Made by a program: the position numbers and the translations under genes
Assembly: GCF_002105155.1 (NCBI RefSeq)
Contig: NW_019029043.1
Span: forward strand, 124,001 to 188,000
Reading direction: 5' to 3'
Length of the DNA: 64,000 bases
Source of the DNA: Lobosporangium transversale
Lineage: Eukaryota > Mortierellomycota > Mortierellomycetes > Mortierellales > Mortierellaceae
Shown: positions 1 to 13,283 of the stretch, piece by piece
Position numbering within the stretch: the stretch's first letter is position 1
How the letters are laid out: each line of letters opens with the position of its first letter
The notes under the pieces: generated by a model
Told to the model about the DNA's origin: nothing
The model's database searches: none
What the model saw: only the letters and a program-made list of their open reading frames with translations

Positions 1-1826
1 TTTTTCTTTATTTCCCTGTAACCTGTAACTGAGCAATTTTCGATTTATTGGGTGGATATGCCTTCTAATAGAAGTCAATTAGGTTTTTTTTTTTTTTTTT
101 TATCTTTACCTCTTTTGTTCTTCCTACTGTTGCTACTCGCTTCTTGCTTCATGCTTCTTGCTTTTGTCTTTGGCTACTCTTGTTTTCTATATCTTGAAGT
201 GATCAATTGAAGACAAGGCAAGGCAAGGCAAGGCAAGGCAAGGCAAGGCAAGACACATGTATATGAGATATTTAGAATTTTTTTTTTTATAACGTAAGGA
301 ACTAGGGAACTAGCAAGGAGCAGGGGAGGAAGGAAGGAAGGAAGGAAGGAAGGAAGGGATTACAAACAAACATAATTGTGAGCATTTTTGTAAACATTAA
401 TAACTTTTTTTCTTTTTTAAAATTAAATGACCCTGTTGTTGGCTCCTTCAGGGTCTTTTCTTCCTCTCTCTCGCTCTGGATAAAAAATAAAAAATAAAAA
501 ATAAAAAACAAATAACAAATAATATATATATATAATCATTATTACTCTAGCCCTTTTACTTTTCATATGATCATATCAGACATAAATCTAGCGAACCAAA
601 ACCAGAACCGGTACCGGAGGTGGAGGAGAAAATAAAAAATGGGGGGAGTGTTTAAACGAATTGGTTTTTTTTTTTTATCGATCAACTTCCTTAAATTCGC
701 TTGATTAGAAAAAAAAAAAAGAGCCGGTGTCATTTTGGGGATAGTTTGCAACATCAATATGGTTAGATGGGACTAAATAAAAGGCCTCGGGGCCCCGGAT
801 TTTCATTATTGCCTTACCTTTTTTTTTTTTTTTTTTTCTTTTTTCTTTTTCTTTACCCCTTTGCAAATGAATGGTGATAACACTAAAAGAAAAAAGACAT
901 TCTGACCTGACGATATCAATAGCTTTTTCATGCTGTTTATGTAAATGTGGATTATTTATTTATATTATATATAATTGTGTAATAAATTATTAACGAGTTT
1001 TTTTTTTTTTTTTTTTTTTTTGAGAGTTATGAGAGCAAAGAAGTCTTGTGGCTGTAAAGGCCTCAATTGGTTCCTCCCTCTTCCAACCAACCACATTCTT
1101 TAGAATAATGGTTATTAAGCGCAGCACTTTATCATACTTTTTTTGCATTGACCTACTCTTACTCTTACTCTTACTCTTACTCCCACTACAACTTCTATAA
1201 TATTTGTATATTGTATATATATGTATACCACTACTATCCTACTATGCATGAAAATAATAATAAAAAAAAGAACTACGACTATCTATGTAAAGTTTTTGTT
1301 TCTCAAGAAGAGAGCAATATTATATATTTGTTCAATAATCGATTCTCATTCCAGTCACCATCCAAAGACAAATATGCAATGCTATGCAGCTCTCTCTCTC
1401 TCTCTCTTTGTCCAAAAAAAAAAAAAAAAAAAAAAAAAGAGGAAGGACCCAAGAGAATGACGATTATTTTCACATGTGCTAAAGTAGGTTCAGGAACGCA
1501 TAGTAATATTCTAGTTGTATATATGATATAAATGTATAATAATAATAAACTTGACGGGCTGATAGGGTACATGTATAAATATTGTTGACATGTATATATC
1601 TCATTCTTCCACGTTCGAGCCATCTTATATTATTCCTCAGAATCAGAGGATATGATTGGTTAACGGGTTGTATGAACAATGCCAATCAAGATGCTCAAGA
1701 AACTTTATTACTAAAAGGAGTTGCTGCTTTTACACCATCATGACCATCACCAAAAGCTTCGAGTTAGAGACCAACAGCATATCCCGTATATACTTGTATA
1801 CACATTTGATCTCCTATTTATGATGC

Positions 1827-1862
<36 letters not shown>

Positions 1863-2753
1863 TTCCACTCTGGTCAGTTAATACAGCCAAGACCTACTAA
1901 TGCCCTTATGTGTGTCAGTTTTGCAGGACTTTCTTTGAGACATTTTATGAAGGACTTTTTAGTAGAACAGATACCCCACCTTCCTTCTCCGTCTCCGAGG
2001 TCCGACTGTCAGTAAAAATAGGTATAGGTTGTTTTGCATTTTTTTTTTCTTTCTTTGCGTTGGAATGATGGAATGACGGAATGACGCAATATGTTCATCC
2101 AGCCAGATGCAAACCTTATGAAACACACCCATCCAAATTCATTCTCTCTTGAAACGTGGCTATAGTATATACCGAAACGTGGGTTTTAAAAAAAGAAAAA
2201 AAAAAACTTATTTCTCTTTGCGGACAAAAAGGAAGGGAAAAAAAAAAAAAGACGTAGATATATAATAGTAGTTGCAGAAAGAAGAAGCATTCATCCTTTG
2301 ATAATAATAGGCTTTGATACTAATGACCTTTGATAATAATGGCCTTTGAGACATTGATAAGGGAGGATCTTTGATATATATATATTTGTTTGTAGCGGCA
2401 GTGTGGCTTGAGATTTGGAACTAACAAAGGTTGATACCAGACTGTATATAATAATAAAACAATCTTCTTCCTTCCCTCCATTCGCCTTGTAGCGGCGAGA
2501 TGTTCAGCTCGTTTTTGAAGAGTGGAGCATTAAGCAAATATAAAACCTTTAAGGTGAATGAAACACCTTTGAAGGAGGGGTTGGGGGCAAGGATTCGATT
2601 CCAAGTTGCAAATTAATATGAATCGGACTTCGACCCCCCTCCCCCTTCCCCACTCATCCCATCTCCACCTCTCCACCTCTCCACCTCTCCACATCTCCTC
2701 TTTCTGACTCTTTTTTTTTTTTTTTTTTTTTTTTTTTCCATTTTAAATGAAGG

Positions 2754-2787
<34 letters not shown>

Positions 2788-3512
2788 GAAAAAAAGATGT
2801 AATACATAATATATATATGCTTGATGGTCATAAAGAGCTAAAAGACTATGAACAAAAGGACAAAGCTATCAAGATGAAAAATGCTAGTTGACGCGTTGGT
2901 ATAGAAAAAAAATATATGAGAACAATAGAAAAAAAAAAAAAAAGATGCGATACGTATAGGATAGTATGTGTACGTTTTAGATATCTGCATCCTTTCCAAC
3001 CAGTTCGGATCATGCATTAGGTATAGTGTGAGATATATATATATATTATAATAGTATATACACATAATACAGGTTTACTGTAGCATTGATATTTGGTATT
3101 TGATGGGAAAAGGGAAGCAATGCTATTAGATGATAATAATGGTTACGAAGAAAGGAAAAAAAAAAATAAAAAAGGCTTTCATCATAACGGATTCATTTTT
3201 CTCATGGATTGTAAGACAAAAGGTCTATTGATTGAGTTAACTATACGAGGAAAACGGAAAAAGGTCGTTCAATTATGTGATAAGCATTCCCCCTTTTCTT
3301 TTTTCATTTTTTTTTTTTAGATTGTTAAAGCTTCTTTTGATGATATAAGGAAAAAGCCATTTCCATTAATGCATGACATGTGTATCATTTATTCATTTAT
3401 GCACACGTATTCCGCTCCTTTGAGGCTAAGAAATGTTCAATTACGAATATAAGAAAGGAAAAAGAAAACTCAGACTAGGAAGAAAGGAAGTAAAGGAAGG
3501 AAGGAAGGAATG

Positions 3513-3543
<31 letters not shown>

Positions 3544-4000
3544 GTTTAGAGTTAAGAAAAAGTGTTCTTTGGACGACAACTTTAATGGAATGAAACATGA
3601 CGACGATAGAAAGATAAGTTGACTTTATTCTATTGGAGTATAAGGCACGAGCTCTATTTGAACAGTTTTTCGTTCTCAGAAGTTATTTCTGTTATTGAGC
3701 GGGGTACCTTATTTGCGGAAAAGTAAAAAAAAAAAAAAAAATTCCTTTTTCTTGTTTTCTTTCTTGCAAATGGGCGAAGCCAAGAGGCCTTAATACGTCA
3801 ATGTCAAAAAGGCGACGCACTACTGAGTAAAAAAAAAAAAAAAAAACTGGAAAAGTGAAATAGAACACACACATTATGATACTTGACCATTCCAGAACAT
3901 CTGTGCAGAAATAATTATATGCAGACAATAAACCTCGGCATTAAAAATGATATCGCTGTTGCGCGAAAAGTAGCACAAGCGATTTGGTCTCTCCATTTTT
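1..4000. other. Gene-free repeat-rich DNA, part 1
   Basis: I see no supportable gene here. The stretch is broken every 100-300 bases by A or T runs (for example 84-101, 820-838, 1000-1021, 1830-1859, 2710-2737, 3513-3540). It also holds microsatellites: AAGGC units at 214-253, GGAA units at 326-358, TTACTC units at 1153-1182 and CT units at 1390-1408. The open frames present are low complexity, encode mostly F/K/Y/I/S runs, and start or stop inside homopolymers. A B-box-like GGATTCGATTCC at about 2590 lacks a foldable tRNA around it. Confidence 0.7.
214..253. repeat. AAGGC pentanucleotide microsatellite
   Basis: About seven uninterrupted AAGGC units are seen directly. The array lies in the gene-free left end and has no gene nearby. 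Confidence 0.95.
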
Positions 4001-5364
4001 TATTTTTTATTTTTTTTTATTTTTCCTTTTTATTACTTCAAAAGGAAGGAAATGAGGGATAACTACGTAAGCGAGAAAGGTTGGGGTTTTTTTTTTTTTT
4101 TACTTGATCTGGATATTCTGGGTCATGAAGGTTTTCATTCACTTCCTAGGCTCTATATATATATATATATATATATATTTTTTTTCTGCCATTGCTTGGG
4201 CCAATTTTTTCGTATTTTATTTTTGCCACACGATCTGATGTCCGTTACACAGCAAGAAAAAAAAAATCTAAACGGAGAATCAAAAAGTAAGGACATTGAG
4301 AGAGGGAGATGAACGTCTAGATGGAAAATAAACGACAACAAACATGTAAGGTACACTTTCCGTTCACACGCTGCCCCTCCTGCGGGCAAAATTAAAAGCG
4401 AAAAAAAAAAAAACCAAACAAACAAACAAACAGAAAAAAAAAAAAAAGTTCTTTTGCAGCTGCCCCACATTTCCCAATTCTAGTAATTGTTCACGGTGGA
4501 GAGAGACAGAGAGAGAGTGAGAGAGAGAGAGACAAAGACATCTGGAGATGAATTATGTTTTTTTTTTTTTTTTTTGTGTAGAAGCTTGATCTCAGACATA
4601 AACGCATAAACACCTTAATGATAATTGATAACAATGACAATGATGATTTATAAGAGTGTTATATAATAAAATAAGAATATAACTAGTAAATATATATAAT
4701 ATAATTATATACATATATAAATATGATGGTTGATTGATTGGTTTTTTTTTTTCTGTATATGACATTTTAGATATATATAAAACCAGTTGTTTTTGTAATA
4801 ATAATAATATATATTATATATATTCATATGTATTAATCACAATGCAGCGACCATCATTTGCTTCATACAAACTATATTTCCACTCCGGTTCAAAGAACAG
4901 ACACGCGAATGGTTATGTGTCTGGATAGAGGCAATTATGCAGAATGACAACAGGGTTCTTTTTATTTTATTTTATTATTTTTATTTGTTGTTTTTGTTTT
5001 TTATTATTATTATTATTATTATTTTTCCAAGAAAAAAATACGTTTGGTGGTGTTCCTTTACTGTTACTTTTCTCATCAACTTTCCTGAATTTTTTCCTTC
5101 TCTTTCTACAAGAATGGAATGTTGAGGCTACAAAGTCAAAAGTACCTATGACGGTAGGGGGGACGGGAAACAAGTCCAAGAAAAAAAAAAAAAGGCCAAC
5201 GAACGATGACGAATTTTTTTTTTCTTTCTAGCTTACTTTCTATTTGATTCCAACATGTCGGACTGGATATCCTGTCGAGAAATGCATATTAATTTTTTTT
5301 TTTTGGGCAAAAAAAAAAAAAAAAAAAAAAAAAAAATGTCATTACAAGTTTGCCAATATGCGAC

Positions 5365-5399
<35 letters not shown>

Positions 5400-6686
5400 G
5401 AGCAAATATGAATGGACAATGGAATAGAAATAAAGACTTATTCATTTGTCTATCTGACAATCAATAAACCATGCACTTAGCGAATGTTCAACAGCAACAA
5501 AGCAAAGCACCTCCGTTTTTTTTTTTTTTTTTTTTTTTTTTGTACTTGTTCTTGTTCTTGTTTTGGCGCATGCTTTTGTACATGTTATTAGGTATTTGTT
5601 GTCAAATACCAATCATTTGGTCAATTACGAAATACGTGCAGTAGTACAAAAAATAAAAAAAACCAACGGAGCTCCCTTCTCATTAAATGTTTATGTACTG
5701 TATCGCTCGATCGCCTTCGTTCGCTCTCACGGCTCCCTCAGCTGATGGAGAGGCTTTTTTTTTTTTTTTTTTTTTTTTTTATTGCATTATTAGTCTACGC
5801 CTTTTTTTTTTTTTTTTTTTTTTTTTTTGGGCGTATAATGTTCCTTCATATCAGGGTGACAGAGAGATGAGAGGAATGTGGGATGACAAGGCTCTAGAGG
5901 ACATGACTAGTCTATTGATCTAAATCTGCATATGCAATTACATATTTGAGTGAGCAAACATATTAAAAAGCAGCAGCAGCACTATCAGCAGCAGTAACAT
6001 CCAGCGGATGTTCAACGACAAAAAGAGCAGAAAAAAAAATTGGAGTGACGTGGGCGGGGGAACATTTCTATTTCTATAATTGATAATGAGCAATAAGAGA
6101 GGGAACGACCAACGAAAACGTTTTTTTGTCTATAGAGTCCTATTTTCGCCTATGGACGGATGTTCAAAGCCGATCGGACAAGCCTATTATGCTTCCGAAA
6201 AAAAAAAAAAAAAAAACAAACAAAAGAAAGAAAGAAAAAAAAAAAAGTGGGGTCAACGGAAGGCTCGGAAAGAGGAATGTAATGGTTCCCGGACATGCCG
6301 AAACGAACTTGATCATGAGAGGGGGGACCAATTTGCTAATATGAAATGCATCTGTATATTTATTGCTGCTGTGAACATGTAACATTTGTACATTCATGCT
6401 CTGTATAAATTCTTAGTTGGGTTGTCCCTTGTCCTTTCATTTGCATGTGTACACATACAAAAACGGGAATCATGCGATTTTCTTTTTGTGCCGTTTTTTG
6501 CTTTTTTTCCCCCCTTTGCCTAAATGACTCTAGTAGCTACGCCCTTTTTCTTTCTTTCTTTCTTTCATTCATCTAGATAGACACAGTGACAATAAAGGAA
6601 TATTACATTAATATTATATATCTTTTTTTTTTCTACACCTTACGTGGGGATTCGTTTTTTTGGTTTTCTAGGACAATTGTCTATCC

Positions 6687-6723
<37 letters not shown>

Positions 6724-7572
6724 CACACGCACTTTGTCTAAATTCATGTCAATTATTCTAGTGAACATGTATATATATATAAAAGAAAAAGCAAAAGGAA
6801 ATAAGGAAGCAAGGAAGGAAGGAAGGAAGGAAGGAAGAAAGGTCGCGTTTTTTCCCTAGAGTTGCGTAGATCGACTCTCTTTTTTTATTTTATTTTTTTT
6901 AATGTTTCTCATTAATTATTGGTTCTTTTCACGTTTTTTGAGACGTTCCCTCGATTTCGATTAACTCAGTAAGACAAAACGTAAAACATTAAAAAAAAAA
7001 AATAAAGATCGACGACAACTTCATGAGATGATGAGATTTTTTTTTTTGGATGGATGGATGGATGGATGGATGGACGAGCCATCAGAGTAGCACCTTAGTC
7101 TCAATGGAGATCTGAACGCGATTTTCCTTTTTCTTTTTTTCTTTTTCCTATTTCTTTCCTAGGGTGTGTGCTATGACTAACAAACCACCTATCCTCCTAT
7201 TCCATTTCTTTCTTTCTTTCTTTCTCTCTTTCTTTGGTTGTGTGCATGACCATCCATTAGGACATCAGAATGACATGAGTCCTGACCGTTGGGTTGTGAT
7301 GAATATCCATTCAATGAAATAGTGTTTACACTAACCGAGGGGGATGTAATCCCCTTTTTCTTCTTTCTTCTTTCTTCTTTCTTCTTCTTCTTCATTTGTA
7401 TTTTTTTGTGTAAAAAAGTAAAAAAGAAAGCTTGATCCCCCCCATCTCATGGCAAAAAGAAAAAAGCCATGCGGGATGGACCAATCACGAATTTGCCTCA
7501 AGTACTGTACATGTAAATAAATCACAATAAACCTGTGCTCATCACATCCACATTAACTGATTTTTTTCAATT

Positions 7573-7606
<34 letters not shown>

Positions 7607-8500
7607 AAAAGAAGCATTGATAAAAAAAAAGAGCATTCTCTTTTTGCAAGATCGGAAATCAAAAAAAAAAAAAAAAAAAAAAAAGTCATTACCCTTCTTC
7701 TTTCTCGTACTTTCTTCCTAGCACCTATCCGACTTTTTGAGTAACTCTCGGGTCAATGGCTAAACACATTACAAGCAAAGAAGAAAAAACAACAACAACA
7801 ACAACAACAACAGAATAACAAAAGATCAGATAATGATAATAGGTGGAGCAAAATCAGATCAAAGTAAAAAAAAAAAAAAAAAAAAATAGATCGACACCGT
7901 TAACAACGATGAAAAAAGTCAAAGGCTCTTTTATTTTCTTTTTCTTTCTTTAAGATCATTCGTGAATAAAGTGGAGAAAGAGGAAACAAGAAGGAAGGGA
8001 ACGACTTGTACCGTTCTTTCTAGTTAAACACGACCAAACAACTGAATAAATTTGGTGGATGTACTGTAGCATGTTGCTAGATCGGATGTGGTAGATTTCT
8101 TGGATCGTTGTAAATAAATAAAAAAAAATATAAAAAAAAAAAACACGCGTCTCCTTATGACCAAAAAGAAAAAAAAAAAAATTCAATGACGGTTCCAAGA
8201 GAAAAAAATGGCGTCCGGTTAAATTTTTTTCTTATTATTTATTCATTGAGCGATAGGATGACCAAAAGATATGATCTTTTTTTTTTTTTTTTTTTTTTGT
8301 TTTTTTTTTTTTTTTCTCTGTGCTCAAGAAAAGAAAAGAAAAGAAAAGAATAAAAAAAAAAAGGTGGTTCAAGAAGGTAATGGATAAATAAAATTGGGCT
8401 TCAAGGCGTAAATTTCGGATGATCAAATAAAGGTGGACAATGCTCACAAATATGTATTTGCATAAGATAATTGAACAAAGGCAAAATGATATCGTAATGT
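4001..8500. other. Gene-free repeat-rich DNA, part 2
   Basis: No gene is supported. Long A/T runs recur, often paired and close together, as at 5305-5336 with 5369-5393 (both A) and 5753-5780 with 5803-5828 (both T). Other repeats are an AT tract near 4155-4178, ATT units at 5001-5022, a GGAA patch at 6814-6838, GGAT units at 7048-7074 and ACA units at 7790-7812. Unique sequence between the runs has in-frame stops in all frames and no protein-like composition. Confidence 0.7.
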
Positions 8501-8530
8501 CGACAACGCTAAAAAAAAAAAAAAAAAAAA

Positions 8531-8582
8531 ATCAACATCAACATCAACATCAACATCAACATCGACATCAACATCAACAACA
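8531..8582. repeat. CATCAA hexanucleotide array
   Basis: About eight ATCAAC/CATCAA units with one G substitution (CATCGA) follow directly on an A run. It is non-coding in context. Confidence 0.95.
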
Positions 8583-8972
8583 GCAATTAAATTTTTTATT
8601 TATGAAATGAGCTGGCACTGGGGTAATAAAATAAAAATAAAAATAAGAAAACGGGTTTGAAAGTATCGAATTTCTGCTTACTTGCACAAAATAAATAAAT
8701 AAATAAATAAAAAAAACGGCCTTGTTGGGGAGCAGGTTCAAAAGAAAGAAAGAAAGAGAAAGAGAATGAGAATGAGAGCATTGGCCATGTGGCCACACTC
8801 GGTTAGAAACATTTGGGAATACAAACACTCATTTCATATGCGGATGTTATTGCTGTTGCATGCTGCTGGGCTACCTGATCTGTTCAAAAAAGGAAATCCA
8901 GGCCCGAGAAGTGAAACCGTGTTTGTTTTAAAACTAAGCATAAATAATCGACCTTGATTCCTGAAACAGACC

Positions 8973-9080
8973 GGTAAAGAGAGTAAAGAGGGTAAAGAGA
9001 ATAAAGAGAATAAAGAGAATAAAGAGAATAAAGAGGGTAAAGAGAATAAAGAGAGTAAAGAGAGTAAAGAGAGAGAGAGA
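8973..9080. repeat. 9-bp minisatellite (RTAAAGAGR)
   Basis: Eleven tandem 9-bp units of the form GTAAAGAGA/ATAAAGAGA/GTAAAGAGG run without a gap and end in a short GA array. The variants are interspersed rather than graded, as expected from local unit exchange. A GGCAGGC-type repeat follows at 9084-9130. Confidence 0.93.
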
Positions 9081-9767
9081 ATGGGCAGGCAGGCGGGCAG
9101 GCAGACAGGCAGGCAGACAGGCTCGCAGATCAGCAGATCAATTTTTTTTCCTTCTTTTTCTCTAGAGATTGCTTGTAGGGGAAGGTTGGAGACAAAAAAG
9201 TTATATTACCATGGAACAATTCTTGTGGCCTTGGCATTCGGCATGCACATCTTTGGTCTCACGTGCTGATGTTGGACATGCTGTGCCCGACTAACCACTT
9301 CCGCCCTAGATTGTCGTCTACAGATATATAGACATATTATATATATAGACATATTATATATATAGACATACAACAGACATGAATACAATTCTACATTCTA
9401 TACGTCTTTCCTGTGTTCTTACTGGCGCCACAAGTGCCGAGAAAGAGGCAGTAACTGAATATAGTCATCAGCAACTTTGTTCTTTTTAAGACAGATGTAT
9501 CTGCATGTATCAGATTTGATAATCCCGAACACGCACGTTGTCTAGGGCATGCAATTGACGCGAAGTTTACAACTATAGACCATTTACGCATCATGACTAT
9601 GTGTAGGAAAAGAAAAAAAGAAAGGCAAAACACTGCATCAATGTATGTGGGATTATCCTTATCCTTACTCAGAATCCAGAACGCTCCTTGATTGCCTTTA
9701 AGCAATATCAATCTAAGCAACATGCGTGTTGTTGTTGTTGTTGTTCCCGTTTCTTTCTTTCTTTCTT

Positions 9768-9802
<35 letters not shown>

Positions 9803-10701
9803 CCTTTCTTCCTGCATGGTATAGCTCTAATTGCTTAGTCTTCATTGATTGCTTGATTGCTTGATTGCTTGACTAAGACTACTAGATGAAACTACATGAG
9901 TATGTATTAGTGACTCCCTCCTCCCCTTTCTCTTCGGTCATAATGCATCCTTGTTGTCTGTCTTTCTATCTTTTTTTTCTTCTTTTCTCTTTTCTCTTTT
10001 CTCTTTTCTCATTCTTCTTCTTTTCTGCTAACGCAAACCACTCTTACATGTACTTTGGGCAAAGTATACATATAATTTTTTGTTAATGTACATGTATGAT
10101 GTCGTAGCTAATTTATTAGTCGTTTTGGGTCTGAATTAATTCCTATAGGATGGGAAGGAGTGGCTGGGCGGGACTTGGCATTGACCCTCTCTCCCTTGTC
10201 CCATTTTCCCCCTCCCCGTCACAAGTCCAGTCAAAGGCGCGTGAGCAACATGGTAAGATGTACATGTAGACTAATTAATGGTCAGCATAGAAATTTATCC
10301 CAAACGGATTCTTTTATGGGATTTGCTGACCCAATGGTTTATTTTTTTTTCTTTTGCTTTCCTCTCCCACCTCCTCTCTTTGTTCCTTCTCTTCCAAACA
10401 AGGAACAAGAACAAAGAGGGAGAAAGAGGAGAAAGATCGTTGGTTGGTTAAATTGGTTGAGTTGGATGAATCGGTTGGATTGGTTGATTGATTGTTCCTT
10501 TTGTAATTCTTTTTGATCTCTTTTCTTTTTCTTTTTCTTTTCTTTTCTTTTCTTTACTTTACTTTACTTTACTTTACTTTACATGTGAAAAGATCGCGCT
10601 AAAAAACAACATGAAAACGAATCTCGCCTTCCTTCCTCCTTTCCTCCCTCTCTCCCCCCTCTTTTCTTCTTTTCTCTTTCGATTCTTACTTGAATGCGGA
10701 G

Positions 10702-10734
<33 letters not shown>

Positions 10735-11734
10735 TTACCTGTGAGCTCTTGAATTTATTGCGGGTTGAAGAAAAAAAAAAAATAATAATAAAAAAAAAAA
10801 AAAAAAAAACGTCCGATAATCGATTAATGAGATAGAGTGATGGAAAATGAGGGATTGCGGAATACTTGTGCGCAATAATTGATGTTGTTTACTTCCGTAA
10901 GGTCAGGTAATGCAAAGTAATGCAAAGTAAGGTAGGGTAAGGTAAGCCAAAAAAAAAAAAAAAAAAAAAAAGAGAGCAAATAAATAGATACATCAATATT
11001 TTTTCCCTCCATTTATTTTCTGCATGATTGTCCCCCCGCTCGGCCCCATCTTTTTCAAAAAAAAAAAAAAAGAAAATAAAATAAAAAATAAAAAGAAAAG
11101 AAAAAAGAAAAAAAAAAAAAAAAAGAAAGTAAGAAAAGGGAAAGAGAAGAAAAAATAGAACAAGATAATCCCCCGAGAAATTTTGTTACCAATAATCACA
11201 CAAGAAAAGAAAAGAAAAAAAGCAAAAAGTAAAAGCAAAGCAATGTTATGCAAGGCAACGTAAAGTCTAATGGGAGCGATTAAAAAGAAAAAAGAAAAAA
11301 GAAAGAAAAAACTATAAAGCCCATTTAGGAGAAGAAGAGCGTAGAGCATATACATGTATAGAGCGCTTACAACTCTGAAAGAAACAAGATTTAGTAAAAG
11401 AAAAGAAAAAAAAAAAACTTTACCCTCGCTTTTTTTTTTTTTTCTTTTTCTTTTTCTTTCAGGCTTTCAGGCTTTCTTTCTAGCTTTCTAACGCTTACAA
11501 GTATACATTTACAAGTTTGTTTTTTTTTTTTTATATTCCAATGAGCCCACTCCAACTTCCAACTATGTCCCCCCTTTTTTCCCGCCCAATTTACGGTTTA
11601 TCGTTATTTCTTTTTTGCTTTGCTTTTGCTTTTTTGCTTTGCTTGGATAGGATAGACGAACGAAATGCTCAGAAAGTCAGCTGTCATCGGGGGCTAATTA
11701 TCTCCTTCCCTTCTCTTTCCATTTTCCCGCCATA

Positions 11735-11766
<32 letters not shown>

Positions 11767-13000
11767 GTCCAAGATGGATTGGAGGTGGAGATGGATGGAT
11801 AATCCAGACAGGTAACTTGCTTACCAATTTATTTATTTTTTTTGTAATGCAATCCTTTTCATTCTATTTAAGCATGGATACATGTACATACATGTATACT
11901 ACTCAATTAAAGAAAGAAAGAAAGAGAGAAAGAAAGAAAGAAAGAAAAATCTAATAAATGTTGGATGAATATGACAATTGTGATGAGATGTGATTAATAC
12001 GACAGACGTAGTAAATGCGATAAACGTGGTAGATGTGACTAAGCTGGTTGCTATAGGAAGAGGAACAGGAAGCAAACGTGGAGGGGAGAGGACGTTTGCA
12101 TGGATGTAAAACATGAAATGGTTCTTGAAACCTGCAGAATTGTCTTGCATGCAACATTACTTGATGGCATGGTGGCACAAGCAAAAAAAAAATAAAATAA
12201 AGTCAGGTACAAGCCGTACATGTATGCAAACTGTACATGACTTGCAGCGATTCCTTTTCAAGCCAAAAAAAAAAAAAAAAAAAAATGAGAGAAATCATGC
12301 TTGCTAGACTAGGAAAAGATAAAAAAAAAAAATAAAAATCTCGTCTTGTGAAAGCCCCAGGATTTCTATCCACAGTTTTTTTTGTCGTTACCAATCCGAT
12401 GTGAGGCATCCTACTTTTCTATTTTTTCCTTCTTTTCTTTTTTCATGTGCTGTGTACCTGTTGGCCTTGTGAAAATCGGGTGCTTTTCCTAAGCAAAGCA
12501 AAGCAAAGCAAAGCAAAGCAAGCTCATTTGTATGTCCTGGTCATGTCAAATGCAACCTGTATTTACGAGCCACATTAGAGCAGATTACATGTGTATAATA
12601 TATAATATGGTATATATAATATATATATGTATGTATATGTCCTATATGTTTATCCATGTACTTCTGCATGTAGCCTAAGCACTCGGATCCCTTTGTCATG
12701 ATGTTTCTTTCTATGCACGCCAGGTGCAAGGGCCATCAAAAAAGTAGCCGATACCCAAACCTTTTTTTTTTTAATCTTTTTCTTTATGCTGACGCCATTG
12801 AATACAACATATACATGTGTCCTTCAGAGCATATGCATCAAGAGGAGAATAAGGAAGGAAGGGAAAAGAGAGAAAAAGAGAGAGAGAGAGGGAGAGGAAG
12901 AGAGCAAGAGAGAGGAAGAGAGAGCGCGCGAAGGAAGGGAAGAGGGGTTAGGGAGCCTGTAGTTTAGTTTGCGGAGCAGTAAAAGAATAAAAAAAAAATA

Positions 13001-13246
13001 AAAGCGTCCGCGTGTTACCCGCCAATTTTTTTTTTTTTTTTTTTTTTTTACTTTATGCTTTTTTGTTTTTTCTGTATCCCAGGGGAACCGTGCCCTGTTT
13101 TTTTTTGTGCTCTTTCGGACGAAAATCCCCCGCAAGATCAGTGCTCAACAAAGGGAACAAAGGATTGAAGGCAGGAAGCTGCATCATGATTGGATAGCTC
13201 GGCTATTTTCCCTCCATGTCAGGTACACAAAACAAACAAACAAATA

Positions 13247-13283
<37 letters not shown>

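Larger units (their letters stand above)
8501..13000. other. Gene-free repeat-rich DNA, part 3
   Basis: No gene is supported. Repeats present are a CATCAA hexamer array (8531-8582), a 9-bp minisatellite (8973-9080), GGCAGGC/GGCAGACA units (9084-9130), TATATAGACATAT units (9321-9370), TTTAC units (10551-10581) and ATT units (10708-10735). A 110-codon open frame on the minus strand (9391-9723) has mixed composition, but I see no domain and no exon context, so I do not call it. Confidence 0.68.

Noticed and set aside
2580-2612. B-box-like GGATTCGATTCC suggesting a tRNA or SINE
   Set aside because: No acceptor, D or anticodon arms can be folded around it and no A box lies at the right distance.
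9391-9723. 110-codon minus-strand frame with mixed composition
   Set aside because: Best-looking frame in the desert, but no recognisable motif, no plausible leader and in-frame repeat-derived flanks.
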